This document shows positions 44,400-56,696 of a DNA stretch of 64,000 bases, piece after piece. The translations under genes and the position numbers were made by a program. Position 1 is the stretch's first letter. Every line of letters starts with the position of its first letter. A model generated the notes under the pieces. It was not told the origin of the DNA and ran no database searches. It saw only the letters and a list, made by a program, of their open reading frames with translations. Source of the DNA: Varroa destructor. Its lineage: Eukaryota; Arthropoda; Arachnida; Mesostigmata; Varroidae. The stretch covers positions 32,533,497-32,597,496 of the forward strand of contig NW_019211460.1 in assembly GCF_002443255.2 (NCBI RefSeq), read 5' to 3'.

Positions 44400-47300
44400 T
44401 TCAAGGCACGCTGGGACTTGGCACCTTTTTCTTAAGATATCACAAAACGCCACATGCACAATCACGCAATTATAATCGCCTCAGCCTAGAAGATCAAGTG
44501 GTGTTCCAGGTTAATGGACGTTCTGCTGTGACAACAAACGAGCGAGCCGGCGTGACACGACTGGAAATATTGTCACTTTACACTGCATTCGTCATCAACC
44601 ACATGTTCACATAATATGGTACAAACACCAACGAAGACTAAATGTATGAGGTACTTTGTCACTATTGTTTTCGTTTGTTCGCTGACGTTCTCGTCGGGCG
44701 GCCGCCGAGTCATTGCCAAAAACCACCGTTTTAAGCCCTGTGCGTTTGCTTAATCCTGCTCGACAATTTATTCCGTAGTATCCCCCCTGACGGTCCGCAA
44801 CGCGTTCCGATAAGAGGCAAAATCCTGTGGACTCGAATTCTAGGAGGGGTTCAGTGTCAACGACCGATACATACCGACCAACGTCACTACCAACACGAAA
44901 TTGCCTAACTCCCAGCACGACGATCGATAGCGATCCGAACAGACGGACAATCAGTTGCGTTCTGCTGTTGACTCTTGCTTTCCTTTCGCGCTACTAACAC
45001 CACTGGCGCACCACTATAAAGCGCAATCCTCAACGGCGCTAGTTGGTCAGGGGCTAACGCTGACAATCGCCCGCGCACGGTCGTGCACGCCGGCCATTGA
45101 AACTCCGCCTTCGTTTGTGCGTCTGCGCATGCGCCACCCAATTTAGGCCACGCCTCCTATCCGTAGGAATGCAGCTAAGAGAAGGTCGGCCCGGAGGTGT
45201 GTGGGGTCCGTAACCGCAGGGAGTATAGCCTTGGCAGAGCAAGACACGGCGGACCTGAATTGTGGCACAGGAACGAAGCTTTAGTACTTGGATGAACGGC
45301 AACGGCGGAAACGAGCGGTAGTAGCATTCCCGCTGCGTAGACCCTTGCATATAAAGGCCGACTGAGGCGTGCTTGCCATGTGCGCGCACCCATACGTAGA
45401 GGGCATATACTCCAATAACCAGATCACATTTAATGCCGCCGCGTTCGGTCTTGTTGAGGAACAGGAGGACAGCGAAGAAGAGGAGCATCCCATGTGCGTT
45501 TCGCTACCATTCTTGCGGGTTTCGATGGGGGTTACACCCGCAACTTTGTGGACTAAAGTGGGGTTGAAAGTGGAGAGGGTTTTTGTTTTGGGGAGGAAGC
45601 CGAAGGTTGTATCGAAGCATTGAAAAGGCGAGGAACTCAAGAACGGCAAACGACTGAATGCGACTGAAAGGGGGATCATCGACAGCCGATAGGCACTTTG
45701 CAAATGTGCGCAGAGACAAAACAGTACCTAAAGATAGGTAAATCAACAGGCGAAAGAAAACATATAAGAGTAAAGTGTTAGGTACGACACCACAAACGAA
45801 CCCACATGGCTGGCCTACAACTGTAAGCTATGCGTGCTAGTAGTGGAGAATTTCGAGCTTATTTGCGTATATTTTTATCGTACACGCCCCGCAAATGAAG
45901 AGGGTTTTAGGGTGAAAGTTAATGGAGACTTCAGAAGCATTTGTGACACTGAGAGGGTCTTGCATTGGCAGAGGAGAACAGGCTTCTGGGGTGTCCTGAG
46001 ATATCTATATTAAAGAGGACCGCTTGGATTACCCATACACCCCGTTGTTGTCTTCGGTGCCTTATTATTCGTTTCGACTAGAAAATTAATAGTTGTACAC
46101 TCAGGTAGCCACTACTGCCGTTGTTGTCGGTTAATAGCTTTAGTAACAGTCGTCTCTGTTATGAGCCTGTTGCAGACGAATGGATCGCTCTAATAGTCAC
46201 CCGATTTGTTGAAGCTGAAGCTGAGCTACGCTGGCTAAATAGTTTTTACGGGCGTTGCGAATAAGAGAATCAATTACAGAATTGAAACCCATTAGAAACA
46301 GATGGGCGAGAATCAATTCAAAACGGGATATGCATTTTTTAGGCATCATCTAAGATCCGGCGTCAACGATTCTTGTTACTCAAATCACTTGGATTATTAA
46401 TTAGTTTCGCGTTCAGCCCTACACCAGTAGAAAACGCTATTAAGTTCGTGTCTGCAAGCGTTACAGTTTTTCTATATTAATATTGCCGCCAAAGGCCTGT
46501 TGAAGCCGTCACACTAAGCCTGGTAACAGACTGTAAATACCAAAACCTTTTCATCTATCTAGTAACTTAATTCAAGTGAAGTTTATTCAGTTAGTGTTTA
46601 GAAACAAGTTTCTTCTACCTCTTATTACTTGCAGCAATTTTAAAACTGTTTAAGCGTTAGCGTTACCTTGTGCTTTCATGTCGATGCAATCCAGTCGAAG
46701 TGTTCTTTCATACGTGTAGACTGCTCAGAAGGCTCAATAGCCCTAACGTTTCATTAAGTATCGATACCTTATGATTTTGTGGAATCTTTTCCTTTAGGAA
46801 AGCTCTCTTTGACAGGCCGTGTATTCAGACTGTCGTTAAAGTGCGATGGTGCATAGTGGGAACTTGCAAATCTGTTTTCTCGCTTTGCTTTTCTATAAGA
46901 TTACTGAATATTTGATATGTAATTTGTACCAGTGAATTAATAAAAATTATTATAAAATGCAGTGAGCGTGGCCAAGCTACGTTATCTCGACTGCACAGAG
47001 ACTCTCAAACTGGTATACTTTACCAAGTAAGCAAGAAGTGTTTTATCTTAACTTTGTTACTTTCTGTTCGCATTAGGTTTTCAGGAAGTGATACTAAATC
47101 CAAGGTAGTTTTTAAATCTCAGGCGATCTTTGGTGACTGGTCAGGTCATCTAATGTCATATAAGTCAGAATAATATGTGAGGATTGCATAACAAGTAACG
47201 ATTGCTTTATGTTAAGTCAATATTTTATTAGAATCACACATTGAAGATGACTGAAGACTGACAGAAGTATTCAACCGACTGAATCACCGCGATTATAAAA

Positions 47301-47680
47301 CCTAGTTACTTGACGAAGGGTATTTACTTCTTCAGTATGCATCTTCACCTATAAAAGGTCGGGTAGAATCTCTGCGCGCGTTTCCGGTGGCATTACTTCA
47401 TATGTTTCCGTAGCCAGATGTACCTTCTCGAAATAGCCGAGTCCCCGTTCGTCTCATTGAAGTCTCTATTTGGTTATGATGTTATATACATGGTTTGGTG
47501 TTAATAGCGTATCTGCTATAATTGAGATAAGTTATTTTCCAAAGGACTCACTATAGTTATCCTAGATCGCTAATGGCTAATAAGTGGGCCCCACAGACGT
47601 AACATAATGAAAGCATATTTTGCACGCAAAAACGTAACAATAGTAGAAGAATCGTTAAAGGTCAAATAAAAAAAAAAAGG
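44400..47680. other. GC-rich patch (44.6-45.75 kb) then AT-rich noncoding
   Basis: The CpG-dense patch has overlapping frames on both strands, none with clear splice sites or a persuasive codon pattern; it resembles a promoter island. 45.8-47.7 kb is AT-rich. A possible plus terminal exon at 47085-47173 (acceptor attaggttttcag) is too short to call. Confidence 0.3.
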
Positions 47681-47689
47681 GCCGACCGC

Positions 47690-49590
47690 TTAATTCTCTT
47701 CCATTCGCTGTTCTCCATCACAATCGAGTCGGATATTTCGGAATATTTCTGCGGACGTTCGCTTTAAGTTCCTAAAGTTGTTCGGTCCAAAAGGCTTCTA
47801 TTGAAACGGCTGTACAGGTCCTTGGTAAGTGGTGCCGAGTCAGTCGAGAAATATACGAGGCGATTATGGGCCGTTACGTGTAGTCCCAGCGCTTTCTTGA
47901 AAAAGAAGTTTTCGACTAGATTTAGATGGTAGAGGTTTTCCGTTGTGAAACCTTTCCAGACTACGCGTATTCTATGCGGTGCGATCGGAACTGTCTAGAG
48001 GTCGAGTAAGTTAAGGGCTGTAACGTGATATAGGCGATGAGCCAGTTTACTAATCCGCTAGTTTTGTACATCTATCGAAGACGTGCACGGTTTTGTCATT
48101 GACGAAAACAACACCTTATTACCGTGATTAACATAGGCAAGAAAATGCCCCTACGAGATGTCAGTGCTTGCTGTCTTACTTCCCCACCTAAACTTCATTG
48201 CCCTCGTCTTCGTGAGGTTCACCGTCGGTCTTAACTTTGTAATTGTCGTAACGAGCCGGACTAGAGCTTTTTAGAGCACCTAGAACCTGCCATGTGACTA
48301 AATTGTCGGCATTTGGGAAAAATTGTATGTAGAAAAGCCGGGGGAGTTTTGTAAAAAGCGGAGAAACGTTTTTAGAAGCACGTACGCGAAGCTATAATTT
48401 TATAACTGGGTGTCGAGGCAAAGACTGTTTTGAGATGATTGTCGAGATGTTGTTGACAGTTGCCATCTATCAGGATCCTGCACATCTTATCTTTGGAATC
48501 CATGCCACTCTGTTGGAATAGTATAGACGCCTTCCAAATAGGAGTTCTTAGTCGGCAGGATAAACAGCAACAATAAACGATCATTCACGATTCCCAGACT
48601 CAATGACGGCGGTCGAATCTACCTTCTTTTTGAAGACCACTAGTTGCATTGAGAGTGCTAAAATTGGGATTCATTAAATAGTGCCGTGTACTAAGGAGCC
48701 TGTAACGACTGGAGGCCTTCTCATTGCACGGGGTACCGAGGACTTACGTAAGCTCCCGCGTTGTAAATACCTGGCGAAATATACCTCGTTAGTTTGAGAT
48801 CGCCCTTTCTGACGCTGCGACAAAGAGCGACACTGCGGGAAATATGACGACCCTTGATGCAAACTATTCGAAATTTCGGTTATTAGTTGGGTTATTATTA
48901 GTTGGTCAGACAAGCTGTCGAGACGCCCTAATGTGTTTATGACTTCTATGACTATGTCAATGACTATACATTAGCAACCAGACGGATCTCCAGCTGGTCA
49001 GAATCAATGGGCCACTACGACTCGCACGGTTCTTGACAGATTATTTTGATAACTTAACGCAATAGGTAGCACACGGGTTACACCTAAGCAAAGTTCTATC
49101 TTGGCAAGATGGCAAATATAATAAAGTCACAACCTATACAACTGTTCCTGGCAGGGTGGAAGGGCTGTACGCTGGATTGGAAATTTTTAATTAGATGTTG
49201 TGCATATGTTCTGACATTCTACACGGTCAACTGCCGCCTGAAGATCTATGGCTACAAGATATGCATGTTCATATGCTTCCGCCCTGTGAGAGTGACCGAT
49301 CTTCACTTCGAAACATAACCATATCCCTACGTACGTTCGTTGCAAATATGTCTATAACTAAACCCATGTCTTAAAAATGTTGATGTGGAGGTACCGGTGA
49401 TTATTTAGAAATCGTAGTCCACGAGCGCGTCTTGAAAGGCCGTAATGTAGCTCGAACTCGCGCCGTCGTGGCGGACGTTGAAATCACCAACAACCTCTGA
49501 TGTGAAGGATGAGTAAGAGGACCCTGATCTTAGCCAACTGCTTCCGCCAGCACGTACGTTAGTGCTGCATAAACCGGCCGTGTGCAAATT
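47690..49590 (-). mobile_element. decayed non-LTR retrotransposon (LINE), endonuclease and RT remnants
   Basis: Reading the minus strand in one frame gives two blocks with LINE-type motifs. At 49587-49405 a frame contains VVGDFNVRHDG, with the GDFN hallmark of the apurinic-type endonuclease domain at 49488-49477. From about 48240 to 47690 the same frame, interrupted by only four stops over about 180 codons, reads LTKTRAMKFRWGSKTAS, as in the 'L-x-x-x-K-T-K-x-M-x-F' segment after the RT palm. A 'RISKLAHRLYHVTALNLL' helix and an HRIRVVWKGF block follow, as in the RT thumb. The RT core between them is scrambled and I find no intact catalytic YADD/FADD. The element is dead and probably internally deleted. 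Confidence 0.6.
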
Positions 49591-49599
49591 GTTACGAGG

Positions 49600-50184
49600 T
49601 CTAGACGCTGGCTATGTAAAGCAATTACAACAATTCCTCTAAGCATATTAAATGCGTTGGAAGGGATATTCGTACATCTCTTCCAATCGTCTGCTATTTT
49701 TCACTGGAAATCATTAGGACAAAGGATCTATTTTAAAACAAGCATTAGAAAAGAACGGATCTGTCGAGAGAAACTAATTAGACTGACATTGAAATTAGGT
49801 TGATGCACAGGTGTAAACATTGATTTGAACGCTTGTCATTTGTAGTCTGTGGACACCCTATAATAGGTTGAATTTGACAGTGATCTCGGAGTCCTTGAAA
49901 CGCAATATGTGAATATCTCCGCAGGTCATATGCCCCTGAGAACTGCATCGATATCCTGCAAGATCGAGTGGGGTTAATTCACGTAGCTTCTGCCCCTGCG
50001 AAGTAGGACTTTTAGAATCTACTTCATTCTCAATGGGACAGTGGGAAGATCAAAGCCGTGTCTATTATCACACGCGACTCCATTTAAGAGTTCCCACCTC
50101 AGCAGCAATTTTTTTAGTCTGTAAAGGAGGCTTTACTCGAAGCCGAAAGAAGAATATCTGAAGGTAAAGGAGAAAGAAAGCGGC
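49600..50184. other. noncoding 5' flank of the retrotransposon remnant
   Basis: I see no supported gene. A plus-strand frame at 49582-49803 has no start context or splice sites. Confidence 0.3.
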
Positions 50185-50382
50185 ATGAAAATAGTAACGG
50201 AGTCTACAGCTTTTCGTTTGCCGTCGCTTATTTCCCTGCACTTTATAATTTCTGCCAATGCGTCTGTTTTGTCTCTAACTCCATTTCTTTGGCAAGGTTT
50301 TCTACCAGCTCGCGTGGTTCCCACACTCGCCCGTTGTGGCTTAATGTATGACGCGATAGTGGAGATGAAGGAGGAAAAATAG
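50185..50382 (+). CDS. small open frame of 65 codons (weak)
   Basis: A complete ATG frame: MKIVTESTAFRLPSLISLHF, then hydrophobic to SANASVLSLTPFLW, ending MYDAIVEMKEEK. The first 30 residues could be a signal or membrane segment. It stops 9 bases before a strong donor (GTGGG|GTAAGT) that fits a different frame, so the real coding frame, if any, is unclear. A microexon follows at 50481. Confidence 0.18.
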   Translation: MKIVTESTAFRLPSLISLHFIISANASVLSLTPFLWQGFLPARVVPTLARCGLMYDAIVEMKEEK

Positions 50383-50480
50383 CGGAGTGGGGTAAGTTAG
50401 AGGGGTAAAGGTGCTCAGTGTGGGATTCAATGGGAACGCTCACATCTTTTGTTTTTTTCTCTCTACACCGATTGTACCAG

Positions 50481-50509
50481 CAGTAATGGCAGCTATGAGC
50501 TACTGGCAG
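50481..50509 (+). CDS. candidate 29-base microexon
   Basis: A very long pyrimidine tract (tttgtttttttctctctaca, then ccgattgtaccag) is followed 29 bases later by a consensus donor CTGGCAG|GTAAGT. One frame reads SNGSYELLA. There is a NAGNAG choice at the acceptor (50479-50483) that would change the exon by three bases. Splice sites of this quality so close together are unusual by chance. The flanking exons are not identified. Confidence 0.33.
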
Positions 50510-50539
50510 GTAAGTACCGGTCCTTCTCCTTGGGTTAGT

Positions 50540-53160
50540 TGGAAAAGCTAGTGCGCTGTTCCATCTACTTATCTGTAATGAAGAGCTGCAGAAGAAAAAG
50601 GAAAGAAGCCCTTAAAAGTGAGTCACGCCAAGACGTCATTAAAGAACGCTTAGCAGGCATGTTACTAGCCAAGCTAGGTCCGGCCAATCCGCCGCGCCAC
50701 ATCGTTGTAACAATAGGTGCTAGGTCCTCCGTAACGCACCAAATAGGGTTGGCCAGGATGGGTGGCTACGGTGGCCTACACGGCTACGGTAATGACACAA
50801 AACATAAATCGAGACATGGACGTAAACGTGATTAGATGACTAGGGGGGACAGGCGGTTTGGGTAGTTCATAAGATGTTGTGTGTACATTTGTTTTTGTGC
50901 GTGTGCGACGAAAAGAATAGAAGTCGGCGATTTTGTACAATTGAAGTACGTTCTAGCAGGGACAGCGTCCATGAAATACGGCGGCGGTGAAATAGCTGGT
51001 TGTGGATTCAGGCTTCCATCCATTCACCAAATTGCTGATTGCGATTGTATGCAAAACATAGTATAGGCTGGGAAGGAGCATCTTCACAGTAATTCTAGCG
51101 TTTAGGTCTCCTGCGTACAGAAAGCAATAGATGTAGAATACAACATAATTTGAAAAGAGACAATGTGAGTACTATTGGAATCGCTTTTTAACAACCTCTA
51201 TGTTCATACAATTTTTACATTAGATTAGTACCGATAATATATAGCAGGGTTTTTGTGTAGCTTGGTGACATATGTGCGTGTCCGTACTTCGTATACGTTT
51301 TAGGTGACACCTGAAAGACACTTTAGTAAAGTATCATGAACAAGTATGATGATAGAAGTATCCTGTTTGTTTGTTTTTTATAGAAGCGTTATATAGAATC
51401 AAGGAAATTACATAGATATGCACACTAATTTTAGCAAAGTCGGCGTCCAACTGACTTTTTATTTGAAGGAATCTTACTGAAGTCAAGAATAGAAAATAGG
51501 CATGAGTAATGCATGTAGCATTTCCATGACGCAGTAAGATGACGCAGAGGGAGTAATTGAGTGGATGAAAATTACTGGGCCATACTTAGCTACAAACAAC
51601 ATTAGTGTGCCTTAATCCGACAAATAAGGACCAGCTTGAAAAATAATGTTCGGAAGCCATACGAATCACGAGCTCTATTTAGCCTTATTTTCACTCTTAT
51701 CTATCTTAATTTCCTTAAACTAGTCGCATACGTCTTTGGGAGTAAATAGCTAAACTGTAATCATTCTGCCTATTATAAAAATCATATATAGCACATATTA
51801 CGTATCAAAAAGGAGCGTGTACTTAATAAAATCAAGACCAAGGGGCTGCCTAACAGGCTTCGGCGACAATAATAATGCACAACGTAAAAGTAAAAAAAAA
51901 AAAAAAACTTAAGTCCGAATTAATATCTATACGTAAAGCGGTACAGAAGTTCAGCTGAGTCAAAAATTGGCATGGACTTTTTAAATTTAAAATGAAAATT
52001 TGATTAAATGCCTATTACTTCCATTGCAAAAGAACCGTCTACTAATAGAAGTATATGTTACTTAAAAGTAAATGTTACTTAAATGCTAAGTGGATCAACT
52101 GTATACCCCCGTCTGTATATATGCAGTAATCAGTACGCAATGATCACTGGCTACCTGTTTGCTACCTGCGAATTGTTATTTCAACTTACCGAAGCTTAAA
52201 TTATTATTTAACTAAAGCATCTGGGGTCTGACATGTAAGGTGTAGCCTTTCTGTTATCAGCAATTTGAAATCTCATAAAAAAAAAAAACAGGAAAAAAGA
52301 TCCAGCAAAAGCATTATCAAATCGGCAATATCCGGCCAAGCTAATAGTTTTGGGAAGGGTCTAATACGAACTTTCCTTTGGGAAAGATGAACAAGATTAC
52401 ATCTGTACGCCGAAGCTGCAATAATAATAATTTTGACAAAAATAGGTTTGTATTTGAAGCTAAGGTGGATAAAAGAAGGTTTGGAAAAAGTAGGCTTAAA
52501 AGTTGACGCGGGTATGGGAGACAAGTATTAGTTAGTTATGAACAAGCAATGGGTGTACAACTAATATTCGAATGTCTTTATTGTTGCACAATGATCGCCT
52601 TCAGAGTGAGCCGTTGATCATCAAACTTATAATTAATATAAATACATATATTTTACTTATCTAGATAAGTAATATATAAAGTCTGTAATGCAGAAGTTCT
52701 TTGGTATTAACACGGTTCAACTAAGTATACTCTGTTATTGTTACTTGTTTCGTTTTTGAATTTTTTTGTTGCTCAAAAACGGCTTATATCTTGAGGAGCT
52801 GAATAGAAGAAAGCTTATTCATATAATTTTTTAAGCATATTCCTCAATCCCCGAACGTCAGGATATTACTAGAATAAGGCAAAATTTTAATACGTATACG
52901 ACACTGATTCAGTCAGCAAAGAAACAATTTGCTTGTTTAGCTTATGGTAGAGTCGGATTTGAATTTTACACAACAGGCATTAGCAAACAAAGAGGCTACT
53001 TAATATGATGACCTATTCTAAGTTCCGGATATTTAAATTGCCGTAGGACAACCGTAGCTGCTGGCAAGCTATATTTGGTCGACGAATAGCTTCAATTATT
53101 TCAAGCTTATTCATTGCACAATCGTATTCCTCTGCGGTCACTGAAGTTTCTGCTGCAAGA
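50540..53160. other. mostly AT-rich noncoding
   Basis: A plus frame of 98 codons at 50539-50835 (Lys/Arg- and Gly/His-rich) is not convincing. 51-53.1 kb is AT-rich with an A run of 16 at 51892-51907 and no supported exon. Confidence 0.35.
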
Positions 53161-53164
53161 AAAA

Positions 53165-53379
53165 CTAAAATTGATCAGACTGCCAGCTGTATGCGATATT
53201 TTTCCGGGGGAATGGCTTGTTCACAACAACCACCTCTAGATGATCATTTGCACAATTGTCCATCGCTAATGTTTCGTCCTCTTCATTGTATGAAGTTGAA
53301 GTACGCGCATTTCTATTGACGATGTCGAGCTGTTCAGCTTTTTTTTTGTCACTCGGCTTGATTCTTCGCGTCAGACTCG
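53165..53379 (-). CDS. terminal exon: charged C-terminal tail
   Basis: Acceptor gtgatatttgttag and 70 open codons to TAG on the minus strand. The product, SLTRRIKPSDKKKAEQLDIV and onward through an acidic Asn/Asp-rich part to NIAYSWQSDQF, is hydrophilic with a basic start. That is what one expects of a cytoplasmic tail after a last membrane span. It lies on the same strand and downstream of the membrane-protein exons at 54.9-60.4 kb and is probably their last exon. It needs a phase-1 donor upstream, which the nearest candidate (54990) does not supply, so the link is inferred. Confidence 0.45.
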
Positions 53380-53399
53380 CTAACAAATATCACACAATC

Positions 53400-54980
53400 T
53401 AGGTTAATAAATTAAGCTATTTTTCTAAGAGACTTCAGTGACCTCAGTTTAGGTAGGATAGCGAAACGCATAAATCGCTTTCAGTTACGTAAGGTTAGTA
53501 GCTTGGGGTTTAAGTAAAATATATCACTGAGTCATTTTCGAAGACTGAAATTTGGGTCCGGCCAGTGCCGTACAGGCCAGGCTTATCGGGTAAGTAATGT
53601 TAAAAGTGGTTCTCATTCTGTTTGCTACGTGTAGCCGTAAGTGACAATGGTGCTTCACACCACACTTCATACGACCGTTCAGTGGTGGGGGCTATTGTTT
53701 ACGCAGCAGTGCAAATATTGCAATTGTTTTGTCTATGCGTAAACAATACTGAAGCGCAATAGATTATAGGCGCTAATTTGGAGATAGTTGACGAAAAGTG
53801 AATCAATACCGAAATACCGAATTTATCTAATGTTCGCTAAACTCGAACACTATTATGTTCGAGTTCAAACTATATATAGATATTATATATAATTGTTTAT
53901 TTGCCAGGTAAAATTTGATTACATAAATAAAAGAAATAAACTTCGAGCATTGTTTGTGTACTTATACATATATGCATATATATAAGGACTGACTTCAAAG
54001 CGGTAGATCTGCAAAATCGTTAGAAGGACCTTATTCTGGAATAGTATATAGCGCCTTAAAGACGAGTTTCAAGATTTTCTAAATATATCTCGTTTATATA
54101 GTTTGATTATAATAAAAGCACTGATGTCACGTCATAATGCGTTTTTGGAAGAGGCGGTCCGAATATAATGTTATCAATAAACGATACTATTTGTGATGAT
54201 CGACTAATGGTAAGAAAAAAAAATCATACAAAAACTGAATGATACCAACACGTAAGTAGCCATAGCATCGTTAAGGGACAGAATTTGTAATCACCGAGCA
54301 AAATTAGGCCGTCTGGAAAAGCTGGCTATAAAGAGAAGCTTAAAAGAGTACTCCAGTGATTGACGCAAAATGTTACTAATCTGCAAAACTTCACAAGAAA
54401 AAAAGACGCACCGAAATTGAGCCTTTCTAAATCAGTCGATCACATACGATAATGTGGGGAAAAGAAGCCTAAAGTGATGCCAAAAAAGGTTGTAACACAT
54501 TATTGAAAGGAATAAAGCGATATAGGCTAGACAGTAGGGGCGACATTTTTTGCTTACATCATACTTATCTACCTGGCACAAATTAAGAGAATCTGGATAG
54601 GAAAATTTAATGCATCCGCCCGGGTTTTCGACGATCAGAGTGTTTCGGTTTTTGCCGATCTCTTTTTAATGGATTTCATTCAGTTTCAAGGGAACTATGC
54701 GAAAATCCGCACATCACTATTGCAGTGATCAGACCATGATGTCATCAGAAAAAATATTAAAAGGTCGTAAGTTATTGCTTTAATTGCAGCGTAGCAAACC
54801 GTCGATACTTTTTACCCATGTTTAATAAAGGCTTCCGGATTTTATTCCGGCCGGTCATGGATTGTTGTGAACTGCATTGGTTGACGTATATAGTAGGCGT
54901 ACCTGATGACTATATCTGCGATTTCGCCTATATCTACTGAATCAGCCCTTCGATAGAGCAATTACAAAATATAGCCATAT
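53400..54980. other. AT-rich, probably intron
   Basis: No firm exon. A 35-base block at about 54907-54941 (acceptor gggctgattcag, donor TCATCAG|GTACGC) is a possible small exon. A plus-strand donor-like GGG|GTAAGT at about 53591 has no exon. Confidence 0.3.
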
Positions 54981-54989
54981 AGGCCTTAC

Positions 54990-55111
54990 TGAAGTCATTT
55001 GGGCTTTTTCAAATAGACCTAGAAAGTTTGCACCAGCTACGGCCGTATGTTCTTCGCTTATTATAGGTGGCCACTTGATATTTGTAATTACACCGCCAGA
55101 GGGCTCCATTT
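54990..55111 (-). CDS. candidate internal exon of the 53-60 kb gene
   Basis: Acceptor gatgtttgttcggtcag and strong donor GACTTCA|GTAAGG. The 122 open bases encode MEPSGGVITNIKWPPIISEE and then HTAVAGANFLGLFEKAQMTS. Codons are balanced and the segment is protein-like. It needs a phase-1 donor upstream and ends in phase 0. Position and strand suggest the cytoplasmic tail of the gene starting at 60391, but phase agreement with the terminal exon at 53379 is lacking, so an exon may be missing or skipped. Confidence 0.36.
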
Positions 55112-55250
55112 CTGACCGAACAAACATCGATGCTTAATTTCATTAGGATGCATGTAAACAAAAGTTAGCCACCGTTCTGCAACTTACTGCGACAGCATAC
55201 ATTGAGTTGAATGATAAACGTAGCGAAGTAACGAGTTTTTACATAAACAT

Positions 55251-55634
55251 TTAAGAGTAATGCGAGTTAGCTCTCTTGTCGTCCTTGTCATTACAACTGG
55301 CTGAAGTGACTGCTATTGCAGCAGTAGCAAGGGTTTCTGCTATCCGCGTAAATTTTACGAGAAGAAGCGTACGTACAATTCTGTTGCTCACACTAACGGA
55401 TACCCCGAATGCAATTGTTGAAATCGTAGCGATGATATCTATTGCTTCCAGCAGCCGCCAGGAAATAGGTCCAGTAGAAACACTACCCAAACATAGACCG
55501 GATAACGTAATCCGGCTTTTTCAGGTATCACAGCCACCGAATATGTGCTGGGCAGGTTTATGTTCGTCAGTAGATATTGAAATAACTTGCGAAACATCCC
55601 GTCTATCAGCTGTCGATATCGACTTTTAAAGAAT
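55251..55634 (-). CDS. probable exon(s) with second membrane span; frame unresolved
   Basis: A very strong acceptor (attcctttccttaatttatag) starts the block at 55634. Two frames compete. One is open for about 65 codons (SRYRQLIDGMFRKLFQYLLT ... VYVWVVFLLDLFPGGC) and then stops. Another reads ISISTDEHKPAQHIFGGCDT, meets a single TGA, and continues into RLLEAIDIIATISTIAFGVS, a membrane span with a G-V-S motif like the G/S-x-S of DEG/ENaC second spans, then a charged end (NDKDDKRANSHYS). Either an exon border lies inside or the TGA is a disabling mutation. The hydrophobic span is real in either reading. Confidence 0.4.
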
Positions 55635-56149
55635 CTATAAATTAAGGAAAGGAATTTAAAATTGAATATACATACATGCTAAGAACATGCAATATAATTA
55701 AGAACGTTTATCACAGCTCATCACAATGGTCACAATTACACTTGCAGTCTCGAAAGTGCATGAGGATCAAGCCGATTAGTAGGGATAAGACCTGAATTAC
55801 ACGCCAACTTGGCAACATTAATTCGCAAGTGTGAAACAAAGAAAAAACCGCCTTAGAATTTACCAATATACAGTAATCATACCAACGAAGTGTTTCCATT
55901 TTGTTTGAAGCCTCCGAACGCCAATACTTCCCCATTTACGGTAGAACCCGGTTTTTAAGAAACCAAAATTTCCCTGTGATACGAAAAGTTCGCAGCAGCT
56001 GCGGCGATCGGAGAGAGGGCGAAGCGAATGAAGCACAACTCCAAAAACGACTTTCCTCATTTTTCGTGCGGATATTTCTAGTCCGACGCAGAGGCACTAT
56101 TTTCAATAAAAATTAAATATAGCCTTAATAGCAGTTGATATATGATCTC

Positions 56150-56408
56150 CATATCCGTCGTTAAGCTTTTTCGTACAGTTTCTATAGCTATATCAACGGC
56201 CAGTGGTTTTTTGGAAAGCTTTTGTTTAGGAGCAATCGGAGAAGACGCGCTTTCAAAGATTAGTAAATTCCTCCCTTGATTTGTAAATTCAGCCAATTCC
56301 ACAAAATCATTGAAATTATTATGTAGTTGATTTGTTATTTGCGAGGCAAGCTCACTACGGCTATCGGCTCACCATGGAGCCAGTTCACCTTTGTCAAACG
56401 AACTTCTA
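56150..56408 (-). CDS. candidate exon(s) of the 53-60 kb gene, with an in-frame TGA or short intron
   Basis: A strong acceptor (tagctgtatcttcag) opens at 56408. The first 36 bases reach a donor CCATG|GTGAGC and read RSSFDKGELAP in the phase set by the exon at 56511-56657. The same frame meets TGA right after this donor and then stays open for about 84 codons (SELASQITNQLHNNFNDFVE; then NLLIFESASSPIAPKQKLSK). Either the 36-base exon is real and the rest belongs to a later exon (acceptor aatttacaaatcaag at about 56268), or a TGG-to-TGA change has broken one exon. An intron of 18 bases is not credible. Confidence 0.38.
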
Positions 56409-56510
56409 CTGAAGATACAGCTAAATAGTATAATTCAATCGTCGTACTGACGTCTCGACGAGTTTCAATCGATATTTTCTAGATTACTATGCATGGCTAT
56501 TAAGGCTTAC

Positions 56511-56657
56511 TGAGGTTTTAGCAAGTCGATGCTCCATTGTACGTCCCAAACGCCATCTTTTGTATTTGCAGCAGTGGAGAACTTCTCATGTCTCACGCCT
56601 GCTGTTGTTCTTTCGGTACTTGTTTCGTACACTCGTACCAGATGGATTATGTACACC
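56511..56657 (-). CDS. internal exon of the 53-60 kb gene
   Basis: Acceptor gtttctaatttctatag and strong donor AACCTCA|GTAAGC bound 147 open bases on the minus strand. The frame reads VYIIHLVRVYETSTERTTAG, then HEKFSTAANTKDGVWDVQWS and IDLLKP, with balanced codons and two tryptophans. That fits an extracellular or membrane-proximal segment. It ends in phase 2, which the next acceptor (56408) can take up. Its start needs a phase-2 donor, while the exon at 57959 ends in phase 1, so one exon between them is unidentified. Confidence 0.45.
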
Positions 56658-56696
56658 CTATAGAAATTAGAAACCCGACTAATATCTCTATCCCTG

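Noticed and set aside
46107..46262. Kelch-like segment (CYEPVADEWIAL) on the plus strand
   Set aside because: Only 38 codons with a poor acceptor; the resemblance to a Kelch strand is too short to claim.
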